Assembly (NCBI RefSeq): GCF_000718165.1
Contig: NZ_JOEY01000027.1
Span: forward strand, 89,922-153,921
Origin: Streptomyces fulvoviolaceus
GTDB lineage: Bacteria > Actinomycetota > Actinomycetes > Streptomycetales > Streptomycetaceae
Direction of reading: 5' to 3'
DNA length: 64,000 bases
Below are positions 33,111 through 41,368 of the stretch, one piece after another (position 1 is the first letter of the stretch; each line of letters starts with the position of its first letter). The translations under genes and the position numbers were made by a program. The notes beneath the pieces were generated by a model. The model did not search any database, was not told the DNA's origin, and worked only from the letters and a program-made list of their open reading frames with translations.

Positions 33111-33797
33111 ATGCCGTCAGCCCCACCCGCCCCCGACAAGACCTCCGACAAGGCTTCGGTCAAGCAGCCCCCCGCCGCAGACCGCGTCTACGCCCACGTC
33201 AAGCAGGGCGTCCTGGAGCGCCGCTACGAGGGCGGCACCCTCCTCACCGAGGGCGAGCTCGCCGAGGCCGTCGGGGTCTCCCGTACCCCGGTGCGCGAGG
33301 CGCTGCTGCGGCTCGAGGTGGAAGGGCTGATCAAGCTCTACCCGAAGAAGGGCGCACTCGTCCTGCCCGTCTCCGCGCAGGAGATCGCGGACGTCGTCGA
33401 GACCCGGCAGCTCGTCGAGGAGCACACCGCGCGCAAGGCCGTACCGGCGTCGCCGCGGCTCATCGCGCGCCTCGAGGAACTGCTGGCGCAGCAGAAGGAG
33501 CAGGCCGCCGCCGGCGATCTCGCGGGCGCCGCCGTCATCGACCGCTGCTTCCACGCCGAGATCGTCCGCAGCGGGGGCAACGAGATCCTGAACCGGCTCT
33601 ACGACCAGCTCCGCGACCGGCAGCTCAGGATGGGTGTCGCCGTGATGCACGCCCACCCGGACCGCATCACCAAGACGCTCACCGAGCACGAGCAGATCCT
33701 GCAGGCGCTGCGCTCCGGCGACGCGGACGCGGTCGTCGGCCTCATCCACGGGCACGTCGAGTGGTTCTCCAACCTGGCGCGGGGCGAGGTCCGATGA
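33111..33797 (+). CDS. GntR/FadR (FCD)-family transcriptional regulator
   Basis: 228 residues. Winged HTH at about residues 24-90 (LLTEGELAEAVGVSRTPVRE, KLYPKKGALVLPV) and an all-helical FCD effector domain (about 100-220) with likely metal-binding Asp/His residues (DRCFHAEIV and later histidines). The stop overlaps the MFS transporter start, so it probably controls that transporter and itself. The effector is unknown. The first 20 residues are a flexible Ser/Lys/Pro stretch. Confidence 0.92.
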   Translation: MPSAPPAPDKTSDKASVKQPPAADRVYAHVKQGVLERRYEGGTLLTEGELAEAVGVSRTPVREALLRLEVEGLIKLYPKKGALVLPVSAQEIADVVETRQLVEEHTARKAVPASPRLIARLEELLAQQKEQAAAGDLAGAAVIDRCFHAEIVRSGGNEILNRLYDQLRDRQLRMGVAVMHAHPDRITKTLTEHEQILQALRSGDADAVVGLIHGHVEWFSNLARGEVR

Positions 33798-35098
33798 GCG
33801 CCCCTTCCTCCGCGGCTCTTCCCAGCGACCCGCCCGGCGGCCGCCGCGCGATGGCCGTCTGGGGCATCGGCGTCTCCGTCTACTTCGTCGCCGTCATCTT
33901 CCGTACGTCCCTCGGGGTCGCCGGCCTCGACGCGGCCGAGCGCTTCCACGTCAACGCCTCCGCCCTGTCGACCTTCTCGATCCTCCAGCTCCTCGTCTAC
34001 GCGGGCATGCAGATACCCGTCGGCCTGCTGGTGGACCGGCTCGGCACGAAGAAGGTGCTGGGCCTCGGCGTCGTGCTCTTCACGGTGGGACAGCTGGGCT
34101 TCGCCTTCTCGCAGTCGTACGGCATGGCTCTCGCCTCCCGCGCCCTGCTCGGCTGCGGCGACGCGATGACCTTCATCAGCGTCCTGCGGCTCGGCACCCG
34201 CTGGTTCCCGGCCCGGCGCGGGCCGATGGTCGCGCAGTTCGCGGGCCTGGCCGGCATGGCGGGCAACCTGGTCTCCACCCTCGTCCTGGCCCGGCTGCTG
34301 CACGGCATCGGCTGGACGGCGGCCTTCGCGGGCAGCGCGCTCGCCGGAGTCGTCGTCCTCGTCCTGCTCCTGCTGTTCCTCAAGGACCACCCCGAGGGGC
34401 ACGAGCCGGAGCCGTTCCCGCACCAGGGGGCGGCCTATGTACGGCGGCAGATCGCCGCGTCCTGGCGGGAGCCGGGGACCCGGCTCGGGCTGTGGGTGCA
34501 CTTCACGACCCAGTTCCCGGCGATGGTGTTCCTGCTGCTGTGGGGGCTGCCGTTCCTCGTCCAGGCGCAGGGACTGTCCCGGGCCACGGCGGGGGAGCTG
34601 CTCACCCTCGTCGTGCTGTCCAACATGCTCGTCGGGTTGGTCTACGGCCAGGTCGTCGCCCGGCACCACGCGGCGCGGCTGCCGCTCGCGCTCGGGACCG
34701 TGGCGGCGACGGCGCTGATGTGGGCCGTCACGCTGGCCTACCCCGGCGAGCACGCGCCGATGTGGCTGCTGGTCGTGCTGTGCACGGTGCTCGGCGCGTG
34801 CGGGCCCGCCTCGATGCTCGGCTTCGACTTCGCGCGGCCCGCGAACCCGCCGGAGCGGCAGGGCACCGCCTCCGGCATCACCAACATGGGCGGCTTCGTC
34901 GCCTCGATGACCACCCTGTTCGCGATCGGGGTGCTGCTCGACGCCACCGGCGACAACTACACCGTCGCCTTCTCCTCGATGTTCGTCCTGCAGGCCCTCG
35001 GGGTCAGCCAGATCCTACGGCTGCGGAAGCGGGCGATCCGCCGGGAGCGGGAGCGGTTGGTGGCCAGCCGGGTGGAGACGGTGCACGTCCCCGCGTAG
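33794..35098 (+). CDS. Major facilitator superfamily transporter
   Basis: 434 residues, ATG overlapping the GntR stop by 4 bp. Twelve predicted TM helices. The MFS signature after TM2 is VGLLVDRLGTKKVLG (about residues 76-90). A cytoplasmic loop around residue 200 (DHPEGHEPEPFPHQGAAYVRR) separates the halves. Substrate unknown; linkage to an FCD-type GntR regulator suggests an organic acid or similar metabolite. Confidence 0.92.
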   Translation: MSAPSSAALPSDPPGGRRAMAVWGIGVSVYFVAVIFRTSLGVAGLDAAERFHVNASALSTFSILQLLVYAGMQIPVGLLVDRLGTKKVLGLGVVLFTVGQLGFAFSQSYGMALASRALLGCGDAMTFISVLRLGTRWFPARRGPMVAQFAGLAGMAGNLVSTLVLARLLHGIGWTAAFAGSALAGVVVLVLLLLFLKDHPEGHEPEPFPHQGAAYVRRQIAASWREPGTRLGLWVHFTTQFPAMVFLLLWGLPFLVQAQGLSRATAGELLTLVVLSNMLVGLVYGQVVARHHAARLPLALGTVAATALMWAVTLAYPGEHAPMWLLVVLCTVLGACGPASMLGFDFARPANPPERQGTASGITNMGGFVASMTTLFAIGVLLDATGDNYTVAFSSMFVLQALGVSQILRLRKRAIRRERERLVASRVETVHVPA

Positions 35099-35121
35099 GC
35101 ACCCGGCCGGCCGCACGTCTG

Positions 35122-35946
35122 CTACTGGGTGACCGTGAAGTTCCGCAGGATCGCCCCCGTCAGCTCCGGGTCCCCCTCCGCCTTCACCCGGTCCGCCACC
35201 GACTCCAACGTCACCCGGCCGCAGGCCAGGCGGACGTAGGTCTCCCAGTCGAGGGTGAGGGTCGCGGCCGGGCCCAGTGCGGGGGCCGTCTCGAGGGTGC
35301 CGCGGCCCTGGATGTCGACGCGGATCGTGCGCAGGAACTCGACGGGACCGTGGACGTCGAAGACGACCGCGGAGCTGCGCGGGGCGTCGGACTTGGTGGC
35401 CACTATGTCGGGGAGCGCGGCGAGCAGCACGTCACGGGCGACGTACGCGCCGGGGGAGTCGAGGTTGCCGGGCCGGCCGAGCGCGGCGCGCAGGTCCTGT
35501 TCGTGCACCCACACGTTGAACGCGTGGCTGCGCACGGCCTCTTCGAGGGTGAGCTCGGTGCCGAGCGGGCCGCGCACCTTGGTGCCGGGGTCCCGGGACT
35601 CGTTCCGCAGCTGGCGGTTGCGGCGGATGACGACGTACTCCAGCTCGGACGTCATCTCGGGCGCCGTGTGGTGGCGGCGGACGTCGACCTGCATCTCCAT
35701 GTACCGCTGGTGGTCGTTGGTGACGTGGTACAGGTCCCGCGGAAGCGTGTGGATGGGGCGCGGGTCGCCGAGCATCTCGCAGTCCAGGCCGATGACATGC
35801 GACACGATGTCCCGGACCGACCAGCCGTAGCACGGGGTGCGCCGGTTCCACTCTCCTTCCACAAGGGGCTGCACCAGCTCGGATATCGCTTCGATGGAGT
35901 GGGTCCAGGCGTCGGCGTAGGGCTGGAGGGTGGGATGCAGACTCAC
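35122..35946 (-). CDS. Maleylpyruvate isomerase N-terminal (DinB-like) domain protein
   Basis: 274 residues from GTG 35946 (GAGGGG about 9 nt upstream). The N-terminal four-helix DinB/MDMPI domain (about 5-170) has TPCYGWSVRDIVSHVIGLD and NVWVHEQDLRAALG with the histidines expected to bind a metal. The C-terminal 90 residues form an SCP2/MDMPI-C-like domain (TLTLDWETYVRLACGR). In Actinobacteria these proteins are often mycothiol-dependent enzymes; the reaction here is unknown. Confidence 0.85.
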   Translation of the reverse strand: MSLHPTLQPYADAWTHSIEAISELVQPLVEGEWNRRTPCYGWSVRDIVSHVIGLDCEMLGDPRPIHTLPRDLYHVTNDHQRYMEMQVDVRRHHTAPEMTSELEYVVIRRNRQLRNESRDPGTKVRGPLGTELTLEEAVRSHAFNVWVHEQDLRAALGRPGNLDSPGAYVARDVLLAALPDIVATKSDAPRSSAVVFDVHGPVEFLRTIRVDIQGRGTLETAPALGPAATLTLDWETYVRLACGRVTLESVADRVKAEGDPELTGAILRNFTVTQ

Positions 35947-36128
35947 GGAAACGGGACCCCTCGGCGGTCGGAGCACGGGCTGATGATGGCGGCGTTGCCA
36001 ATGGAGGCGGTGGCTGTCGGCGGGTGTCTTGGAACGCTAAGTTACGCTGCTGTGAGGCACCCCGGCAGTGCTTTCGTGTGACGATCGTAGGCCCGTGTGG
36101 ACGGCTCGAATGCCAGGACGGTGGTAGT

Positions 36129-36902
36129 GTGCGCGCCTCTCTGATCCAGATCGCCGTGGACGAGGGCGAATCGGTCGCCTCGCGGCGCCTGCGAGTGGCC
36201 TCGCTGGTACGCGACCAGGCCGGTGCCGACCTCGTCGTACTGCCCGAACTGTGGACCACCGGGGCCTTCGCCTTCGAGGAGTTCGGGCGCGAGGCCGAGC
36301 CGCTCGAAGGGCCGACCTACGAGGTCATGGCGAAGGCTGCGAGCGACGCGGGCGTGTGGCTGCACGCGGGTTCGATTCCAGAGCGCACCCCCGAGGGCAC
36401 GCTCTACAACACGTCTCTCGTCTTCTCCCCCTCCGGCGACCTGGCCGCCTCCTACCGCAAGATCCACCGTTTCGGCTTCGACAAGGGCGAGGCCGTGCTG
36501 ATGGGCAGGGGCGAGGAGCTGGTGACGGTCCGTCTGCCGGACACGACCGTCGGTGTCGCGACCTGCTACGACCTCCGTTTCCCCGAGCTGTTCCGCGGTC
36601 TCGTCGACGCGGGCGCCGAGACCCTGGTGATTCCGGCGGGCTGGCCGGAGCGCCGCCGGGCGCACTGGACGCTGCTGGCCCAGGCGCGGGCGGTCGAGAA
36701 CCAGGCGTTCGTCCTTGCGTGTGGAACGGCCGGGACGCACGCGGGAGTTCCGCAGGCCGGTCACTCGATCGTGGTCGATCCGTGGGGCGAGGTGCTGGCG
36801 GAGGCCGGGGCCGGCGAGGAGATCCTCACGGTGGAGTTCGACCCCGGGAAGGTGGCGACGACCCGGGAACAGTTCCCGGCGCTGAAGGACAGGGTCCTGT
36901 AA
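36129..36902 (+). CDS. Carbon-nitrogen hydrolase (nitrilase superfamily, omega-amidase-like)
   Basis: 257 residues from GTG 36129, chosen because the fold begins with RASLIQIAVDEGES. The catalytic triad is visible: Glu in LVVLPELWTTGAF, Lys in YRKIHRFGF, Cys in VGVATCYDLRFPELF. The family cleaves amide C-N bonds; Streptomyces relatives resemble omega-amidases and deaminated-glutathione amidases. Single gene, divergent from the DinB-like gene and convergent with the LURP-one-like gene. Confidence 0.9.
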   Translation: MRASLIQIAVDEGESVASRRLRVASLVRDQAGADLVVLPELWTTGAFAFEEFGREAEPLEGPTYEVMAKAASDAGVWLHAGSIPERTPEGTLYNTSLVFSPSGDLAASYRKIHRFGFDKGEAVLMGRGEELVTVRLPDTTVGVATCYDLRFPELFRGLVDAGAETLVIPAGWPERRRAHWTLLAQARAVENQAFVLACGTAGTHAGVPQAGHSIVVDPWGEVLAEAGAGEEILTVEFDPGKVATTREQFPALKDRVL

Positions 36903-36912
36903 CCCTCCGGGC

Positions 36913-37410
36913 TCAGTCGTCCTCCCGCTCCTTGTCCGCCAGGTGGATCACGCACACCGCCACCGCGATCAGCAGCGCCGGATCCGCGTCCTCCCGTACG
37001 ACATCGACGCCGTACGTCTCCCGGACGTGGAGCCACCGCCGGGAGACGACCGCGAGCAGTTCGCCGTCGTACTCGACCGCGAACTCCCGGTCGAGGATCT
37101 TGCCGCTGACGTCCAGTTCGGTGCTGCCGTCCGCCAGGGAGACCCGGTAGTGGTTGCGCAGCAGCGACAGCCTTTTGCGGCGGATCGTGGCCAGCGGCTC
37201 GCCGTCCCGTTCGATCACCATCGTGTCCCGCAGGGCGAACATCTTCTGCCGGATGTCGATCAGGACCCGCCCGCGGGTGTCCTTCAGCTCGAAGGTGTCC
37301 CTCAGGCGCATCGCCTTGCCGTCGACGAGGAACACCTTGGTGCCGTGGTCGTCCTCGATCCAGTAGTCGTCACCGAGGCCGAGGAGCCGGTCGCGTACGA
37401 GGAATCTCAT
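36913..37410 (-). CDS. LURP-one-related (LOR) family protein
   Basis: 165 residues, entirely a tubby-like LOR beta-barrel (MRFLVRDRLLGLGDDYWIED, FLVDGKAMRLRDTFELKDTR, ALRDTMVIERDGEPLATI, then a hydrophobic C-terminal helix ALLIAVAVCVIHLAD). Bacterial LOR proteins are related to phospholipid scramblases and plant LURP1; their function is unknown. It is 10 bp from the convergent nitrilase gene. Confidence 0.85.
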   Translation of the reverse strand: MRFLVRDRLLGLGDDYWIEDDHGTKVFLVDGKAMRLRDTFELKDTRGRVLIDIRQKMFALRDTMVIERDGEPLATIRRKRLSLLRNHYRVSLADGSTELDVSGKILDREFAVEYDGELLAVVSRRWLHVRETYGVDVVREDADPALLIAVAVCVIHLADKEREDD

Positions 37411-37463
37411 GTCGTACGGCTTCCCCGGCGGGCGGGGCGGAACGCAACCACTAGGCCGACGGG

Positions 37464-37814
37464 ATGGTCGTCCCACGCAGGAGACCGATCGGGCGGGCGC
37501 ACTTCCCCGTGGTCGTGGCCGCCCTGCTCGCGGGCGGGACCGGGTGTGCCGACGCGGAAGACTGCGCCGGGGCGGGTGTGATGTCCGACGTCGGTCCCGA
37601 CGCCGCGCCGGTCCGTTTCCGCGGCACCCGCGACGGTGCCACCGTCCCGTTCGCTGCGACAGCACCCGCGACGGTGCCACCATCCCGTTCGCTCCGACAG
37701 CACCCGCGTCAGTGCCACCATCCCCTTCGCTCCGACAGGTCAGGTCCGCGGCCCGAAACGCCGCCGGTACTCCGACGGGCTGAGCCCCGTCTCGCGCCGC
37801 ACGCGCGCGCGTAG
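37464..37814 (+). pseudogene. Possible truncated lipoprotein gene containing a tandem repeat
   Basis: The frame begins with a plausible lipoprotein signal (RRRPIGRAHFPVVVAALLAG then GTGC), followed by ADAEDCAGAGVMSDVG and PVRFRGTRDGATVPFA, reminiscent of small Streptomyces lipoproteins. From 37624 it runs into a 38-bp x3 repeat in rotating frame and then onto the antisense of the AraC gene, where coding is not credible. It could be the 5' end of a gene destroyed by repeat expansion or internal deletion, or noncoding. Confidence 0.35.
37624..37737 (+). repeat. 38-bp tandem repeat, three contiguous units
   Basis: Units 37624-37661, 37662-37699 and 37700-37737, each starting GCACCCGCG and ending TCGCT(G/C)CGACA. 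Units 1 and 2 differ at two bases and unit 3 at about three from unit 2. No spacers. Lies directly downstream of the AraC-family gene stop on the minus strand. Confidence 0.92.
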
Positions 37815-38729
37815 GTTCGCGGCCGTCCCCAGGCCGCTCCGGGCGGCCACCACGTCCAGCCGTTCCTCCCCGCGCTCGATGAGCCGGCACGCCAGCGTCA
37901 CCCGCTCCCCCGTGAGCCACGCCAGCGGTGTCGTTCCCAGCTGTGCGCGGAAGCGCCGGTGGAGCGTGGCGAGGGAGACGGCCGCGCGGGCCGCCAGGGC
38001 CGCCACCGTCAGCGACTCCCCCAGCCGCTCCCGCGCCCACGCGAGCAGCGGCGCCAGCGACTCGTCGGGCACGTCCGGCACCGGCCGTTCCACGAACTGG
38101 CGTTGCCCGCCGTCCCGGTGGGCGGCGAAGACCAGCCTCCGGGACACGGCGTTGGCGATCTCGGCACCGTGGTCGCGACGCCACATGTGCAGGCCGAGGT
38201 CGAGCGCGGCGGCGCTGCCGGCGGCGGTGAGGATGTCGCCGTCGTCGACGAACAGCACGTCCGGTTCGAGCAGGACCTTCGGATGCAGTTCGCGGAACGC
38301 GTCGGCCCACAACCAGTGCGTCGTGGCCCGCCGCCCGTCCAGCAGTCCGGCCTCGGCGAGCGCGAAGCTGCCGGTGCACAGGCTCATGACGCGGGCGCCA
38401 CGCGCGTGCGTGCGTCGGATCGCGTCGAGTACGGCGGCCCCGCGCGGTACGACGTTGTCCGGGCGGCCCGGTACGACGAGGGTGTCGGCCTCGTCCACGG
38501 CCTCGAGTCCGGGCACGCCGGTCAGGGTGAAGAAGCCGTGGTTCATCCGGATCCCGGGGACCGGCGTGCACAGCGACACCTCGTACAACGGCCCCGGCAG
38601 CCCCAGTTCGGGCCGCGGCAGCCCGAACAGCTCGGTGGCGACACCGACCTCGAAGGGGTTCGTGCCCTCGTCGACGATCACCGCGACCCGGTGCGGACGT
38701 TCGTTCGGGTGAGAGGAATCTTGCGGCAT
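37740..38729 (-). CDS. GlxA-like AraC-family regulator with DJ-1/PfpI domain
   Basis: 329 residues. The N-terminal class I glutamine amidotransferase/DJ-1-like domain (about 12-185) has SLCTGSFALAEAGLL, the usual nucleophile-elbow region. A C-terminal AraC HTH pair follows (about 215-325; LTVAALAARAAVSLATLHRR, and GLGTAANLRARVRRETGLSP). It is divergent from a cupin protein with 44 bp between starts, suggesting it controls that gene. The amidotransferase domain is probably a sensor rather than an enzyme. Confidence 0.92.
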   Translation of the reverse strand: MPQDSSHPNERPHRVAVIVDEGTNPFEVGVATELFGLPRPELGLPGPLYEVSLCTPVPGIRMNHGFFTLTGVPGLEAVDEADTLVVPGRPDNVVPRGAAVLDAIRRTHARGARVMSLCTGSFALAEAGLLDGRRATTHWLWADAFRELHPKVLLEPDVLFVDDGDILTAAGSAAALDLGLHMWRRDHGAEIANAVSRRLVFAAHRDGGQRQFVERPVPDVPDESLAPLLAWARERLGESLTVAALAARAAVSLATLHRRFRAQLGTTPLAWLTGERVTLACRLIERGEERLDVVAARSGLGTAANLRARVRRETGLSPSEYRRRFGPRT

Positions 38730-38773
38730 GTGCGATTTCTAGCACTCGTGCGCGAGCCGGGCCACGGCCGACG

Positions 38774-39172
38774 ATGACGGACATGAGCGAACCCATCTCC
38801 CTCCCCACCGCCCTCGCCTCCTTCACCGACCGCTGGAGCCCCCGCATCGTCACCGCCGTCAACGACTACGACGTACGCGTCGCCAAGGTCGAGGGCGAGC
38901 ACGTCTGGCACGTCCACGACCACACCGACGAGTTCTTCCTCGTCCTGGCCGGCGAACTCCACATCTCCCTGCGGGAGAAGGAGGGCGAACGCACGGTCGT
39001 CCTCCCCAAGGACTCCCTCTTCACGGTCCCCCGCGGCACCGAACACAAGCCGTACGCCCCCGTCCCGACCGAGATCCTCGTCATCGAACCCACGGGCACC
39101 CTCACGGTCGGCGACCGGCACGACGACGTCCCCGACCACGTGGACGCGACCACCGGGCACGCGCTGAGGTGA
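38774..39172 (+). CDS. Cupin-domain protein
   Basis: 132 residues (ATG 38774 or 38783). Single cupin barrel with motif 1 WHVHDHTDEFFLVLAGEL, giving the His-x-His...Glu metal ligands, and motif 2 around PRGTEHKPYAP. The function is unknown; it is a likely target of the divergent GlxA-like regulator. The next gene begins 29 bp downstream and may be co-transcribed. Confidence 0.88.
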   Translation: MTDMSEPISLPTALASFTDRWSPRIVTAVNDYDVRVAKVEGEHVWHVHDHTDEFFLVLAGELHISLREKEGERTVVLPKDSLFTVPRGTEHKPYAPVPTEILVIEPTGTLTVGDRHDDVPDHVDATTGHALR

Positions 39173-39201
39173 CTGTCAGTGCCGGGTGGCACTCTTGATC
39201 C

Positions 39202-41028
39202 ATGAGCGATTCCGCGCCGCGCAGAGTCCGTGTCCGCGCCCCCGAGCTGGTCGGCAAGGGCGGCTGGCTGAATACGGGAGGTCGGCAGTACACCCTCGCC
39301 GACCTGCGGGGACGCATCGTGGTCCTGGATTTCTGGACCTTCTGCTGCATCAACTGCCTGCATGTCCTCGACGAACTCCGCGAGCTGGAGGCCAAGCACG
39401 CCGACACCGTCGTCGTCATCGGCGTGCACTCGCCGAAGTTCGTGCACGAGGCCGAGCACGCGGCCGTGGTGGACGCGGTCGAGCGGTACGGCGTCGAGCA
39501 TCCCGTGCTGGACGACCCGGAGCTCGCGACCTGGAAGCAGTACGCGGTGCGGGCGTGGCCGACGCTCGTCGTCGTCGACCCCGAGGGGTACGTCGTGGCG
39601 CAGCATGCCGGTGAGGGGCATGTGCACGCGATCGAGCGCCTGGTGACGGAGCTGGAGGCCGAGCACGCGGCGAAGGGCACACTGCGGCGCGGCGACGGGC
39701 CGTATGTGGCGCCGGAGCCCGAGCCGACGGTGCTGCGCTTCCCCGGCAAGGCGATCCTGCTGCCCTCCGGGAACTTCCTGGTCAGTGACACGACCCGGCA
39801 TCAGCTGGTGGAGCTCGCGGGGGACGGGGAGAGCGTCGTACGGCGGATCGGGGCCGGTGTCCGCGGGTTCGCCGACGGTACGGCGGACAGCGCCACCTTC
39901 AACGAGCCGCAGGGGCTCACCCTTGTCGAAGAAGACGCCGTCGTCGTCGCCGACACCGTCAACCACGCCCTGCGACGGCTGGACCTGGACACCGGTGAGG
40001 TCACCACCCTCGCCGGCACCGGGCGCCAGTGGATGCAGGGCGACCCCACGGCGGGCCCCGGTCGGGAGGTCGACCTTTCCTCCCCGTGGGACGTGGCCGC
40101 CTGGGACGGCAAAGTCTGGATCGCCATGGCCGGTGTGCATCAGCTGTGGGCGTACGACCCGGTTGAAGGGACCGTCGCCGTCACCGCCGGGACCACCAAC
40201 GAAGGGCTCGTCGACGGGCCCGGCGCCGAGGCCTGGTTCGCCCAGCCCTCCGGGCTCGCGGCGACCCCGGAAAGGCTGTGGCTCGCCGACTCCGAGACGA
40301 GTGCCCTGCGCTGGGTGGACCTCGACGGCACCGTCCACACCGCCGTCGGCACCGGCCTCTTCGACTTCGGGCACCGCGACGGTGCCGCCGGACAGGCCCT
40401 GCTCCAGCACCCGTTGGGCGTCACCGCGCTCCCCGACGGCTCAGTCGCGGTGAGCGACACGTACAACCACGCACTGCGCCGCTACGACCCGGCGACCGGC
40501 GAGGTCACCACCCTGGCGACGGACCTTCGCGAACCCAGCGACGCGGTGCTCGTCGGCGACGACATCGTGGTCGTGGAGTCGGCCCGGCACCGGCTGACCC
40601 GGCTGCGGCTGCCGGAGGAGGCCGTGCAGGTGGCCTCGGTGGCGCACCGCACCCGGCGCGCGGCCACCGAAGTCGCGCCGGGCTCACTCCGGTTGGACGT
40701 GATCTTCCAGGCGCCGGCCGGCCAGAAGCTGGACACCCGGTACGGCCCCTCGGCCCGCCTTCTGGTCTCCTCGACCCCGCCCGAGCTGCTGACCAAGGGC
40801 GAGGGTGCGGGAACCGAGCTCTCCCGCACCCTCCAACTCGACCCCTCCGTCACGGAAGGAGTCCTGCACGTCTCGGCGATGGCGGCCTCGTGTGACGACG
40901 ACCCAGCCAACGAGTACCCCGCCTGCCACGTCCACCAGCAGGACTGGGGCGTGCCCGTCCACCTCACCGAGGGCGGCGTGGACCGCCTGCCTCTCGTCCT
41001 CGCGGGGATGGACGATCAGACGCCGTAA
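39202..41028 (+). CDS. NHLRC2-like thioredoxin-fold/NHL beta-propeller protein
   Basis: 608 residues. The N-terminal thioredoxin-like domain (about 10-155) has the redox motif CCINC at residues 48-52 and the cis-proline region RAWPTLVVVDP. Five or six NHL repeats follow (about 170-470; for example ADTVNHALRRLDLDTGEV, SDTYNHALRRYDPATGEV). The C-terminal beta domain resembles that of human NHLRC2, which shares the CCINC motif. No signal peptide, so it is cytoplasmic. Its redox partner is unknown. Its 3' end overlaps the convergent small membrane gene by 13 bp. Confidence 0.9.
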   Translation: MSDSAPRRVRVRAPELVGKGGWLNTGGRQYTLADLRGRIVVLDFWTFCCINCLHVLDELRELEAKHADTVVVIGVHSPKFVHEAEHAAVVDAVERYGVEHPVLDDPELATWKQYAVRAWPTLVVVDPEGYVVAQHAGEGHVHAIERLVTELEAEHAAKGTLRRGDGPYVAPEPEPTVLRFPGKAILLPSGNFLVSDTTRHQLVELAGDGESVVRRIGAGVRGFADGTADSATFNEPQGLTLVEEDAVVVADTVNHALRRLDLDTGEVTTLAGTGRQWMQGDPTAGPGREVDLSSPWDVAAWDGKVWIAMAGVHQLWAYDPVEGTVAVTAGTTNEGLVDGPGAEAWFAQPSGLAATPERLWLADSETSALRWVDLDGTVHTAVGTGLFDFGHRDGAAGQALLQHPLGVTALPDGSVAVSDTYNHALRRYDPATGEVTTLATDLREPSDAVLVGDDIVVVESARHRLTRLRLPEEAVQVASVAHRTRRAATEVAPGSLRLDVIFQAPAGQKLDTRYGPSARLLVSSTPPELLTKGEGAGTELSRTLQLDPSVTEGVLHVSAMAASCDDDPANEYPACHVHQQDWGVPVHLTEGGVDRLPLVLAGMDDQTP

Positions 41029-41270
41029 CCGTCGCTGTAGCCGTCCCGGCGCCCGTGCTGCCGCTCGCCCTCGATGACTGTCGGCGCCGCGGACGGCACC
41101 ACCAGGCGCCGGCGCCGCGCGATGCTGCTGAACGTCGTCACACCGATCAGCCCGACGATCATCAGGATGACGCCGACCAGGTCGAGGTTGACCCCCTTCA
41201 TCTCCCAGTCGGTCGCGAAGGTGAGGATGGCTCCCGCGGCGATGAGGATGATGCATCCACCAAGGCCCAT
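41016..41270 (-). CDS. Small membrane protein, DUF6458-like
   Basis: 84 residues from ATG 41270. Two TM helices (GLGGCIILIAAGAILTFAT and VGVILMIVGLIGVTTF) separated by a short acidic loop, then a basic tail beginning ARRRRLVV and ending DGYSDGYGV. The pattern fits a small actinobacterial family of unknown function. Tail-to-tail overlap of 13 bp with the NHL gene. Confidence 0.8.
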   Translation of the reverse strand: MGLGGCIILIAAGAILTFATDWEMKGVNLDLVGVILMIVGLIGVTTFSSIARRRRLVVPSAAPTVIEGERQHGRRDGYSDGYGV

Positions 41271-41368
41271 GAGTGTCGCCTCCCTGTCCGGTCCGGTCGT
41301 TCCGGCCCGCACCCCGGGTACCCGGGGCGGCAACTCCCATGCGGAGACAAGGATTTCCAGGGCAGGCC

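Noticed and set aside
36368..36378. GGTTCGATTCC resembling a tRNA T-arm
   Set aside because: It lies in the middle of the nitrilase coding frame (AGSIPE region) and no acceptor, D or anticodon stems can be formed around it.
37624..37737. Three 38-bp repeats considered as a CRISPR array
   Set aside because: The units are contiguous with no spacers, and no cas genes are present in the window.
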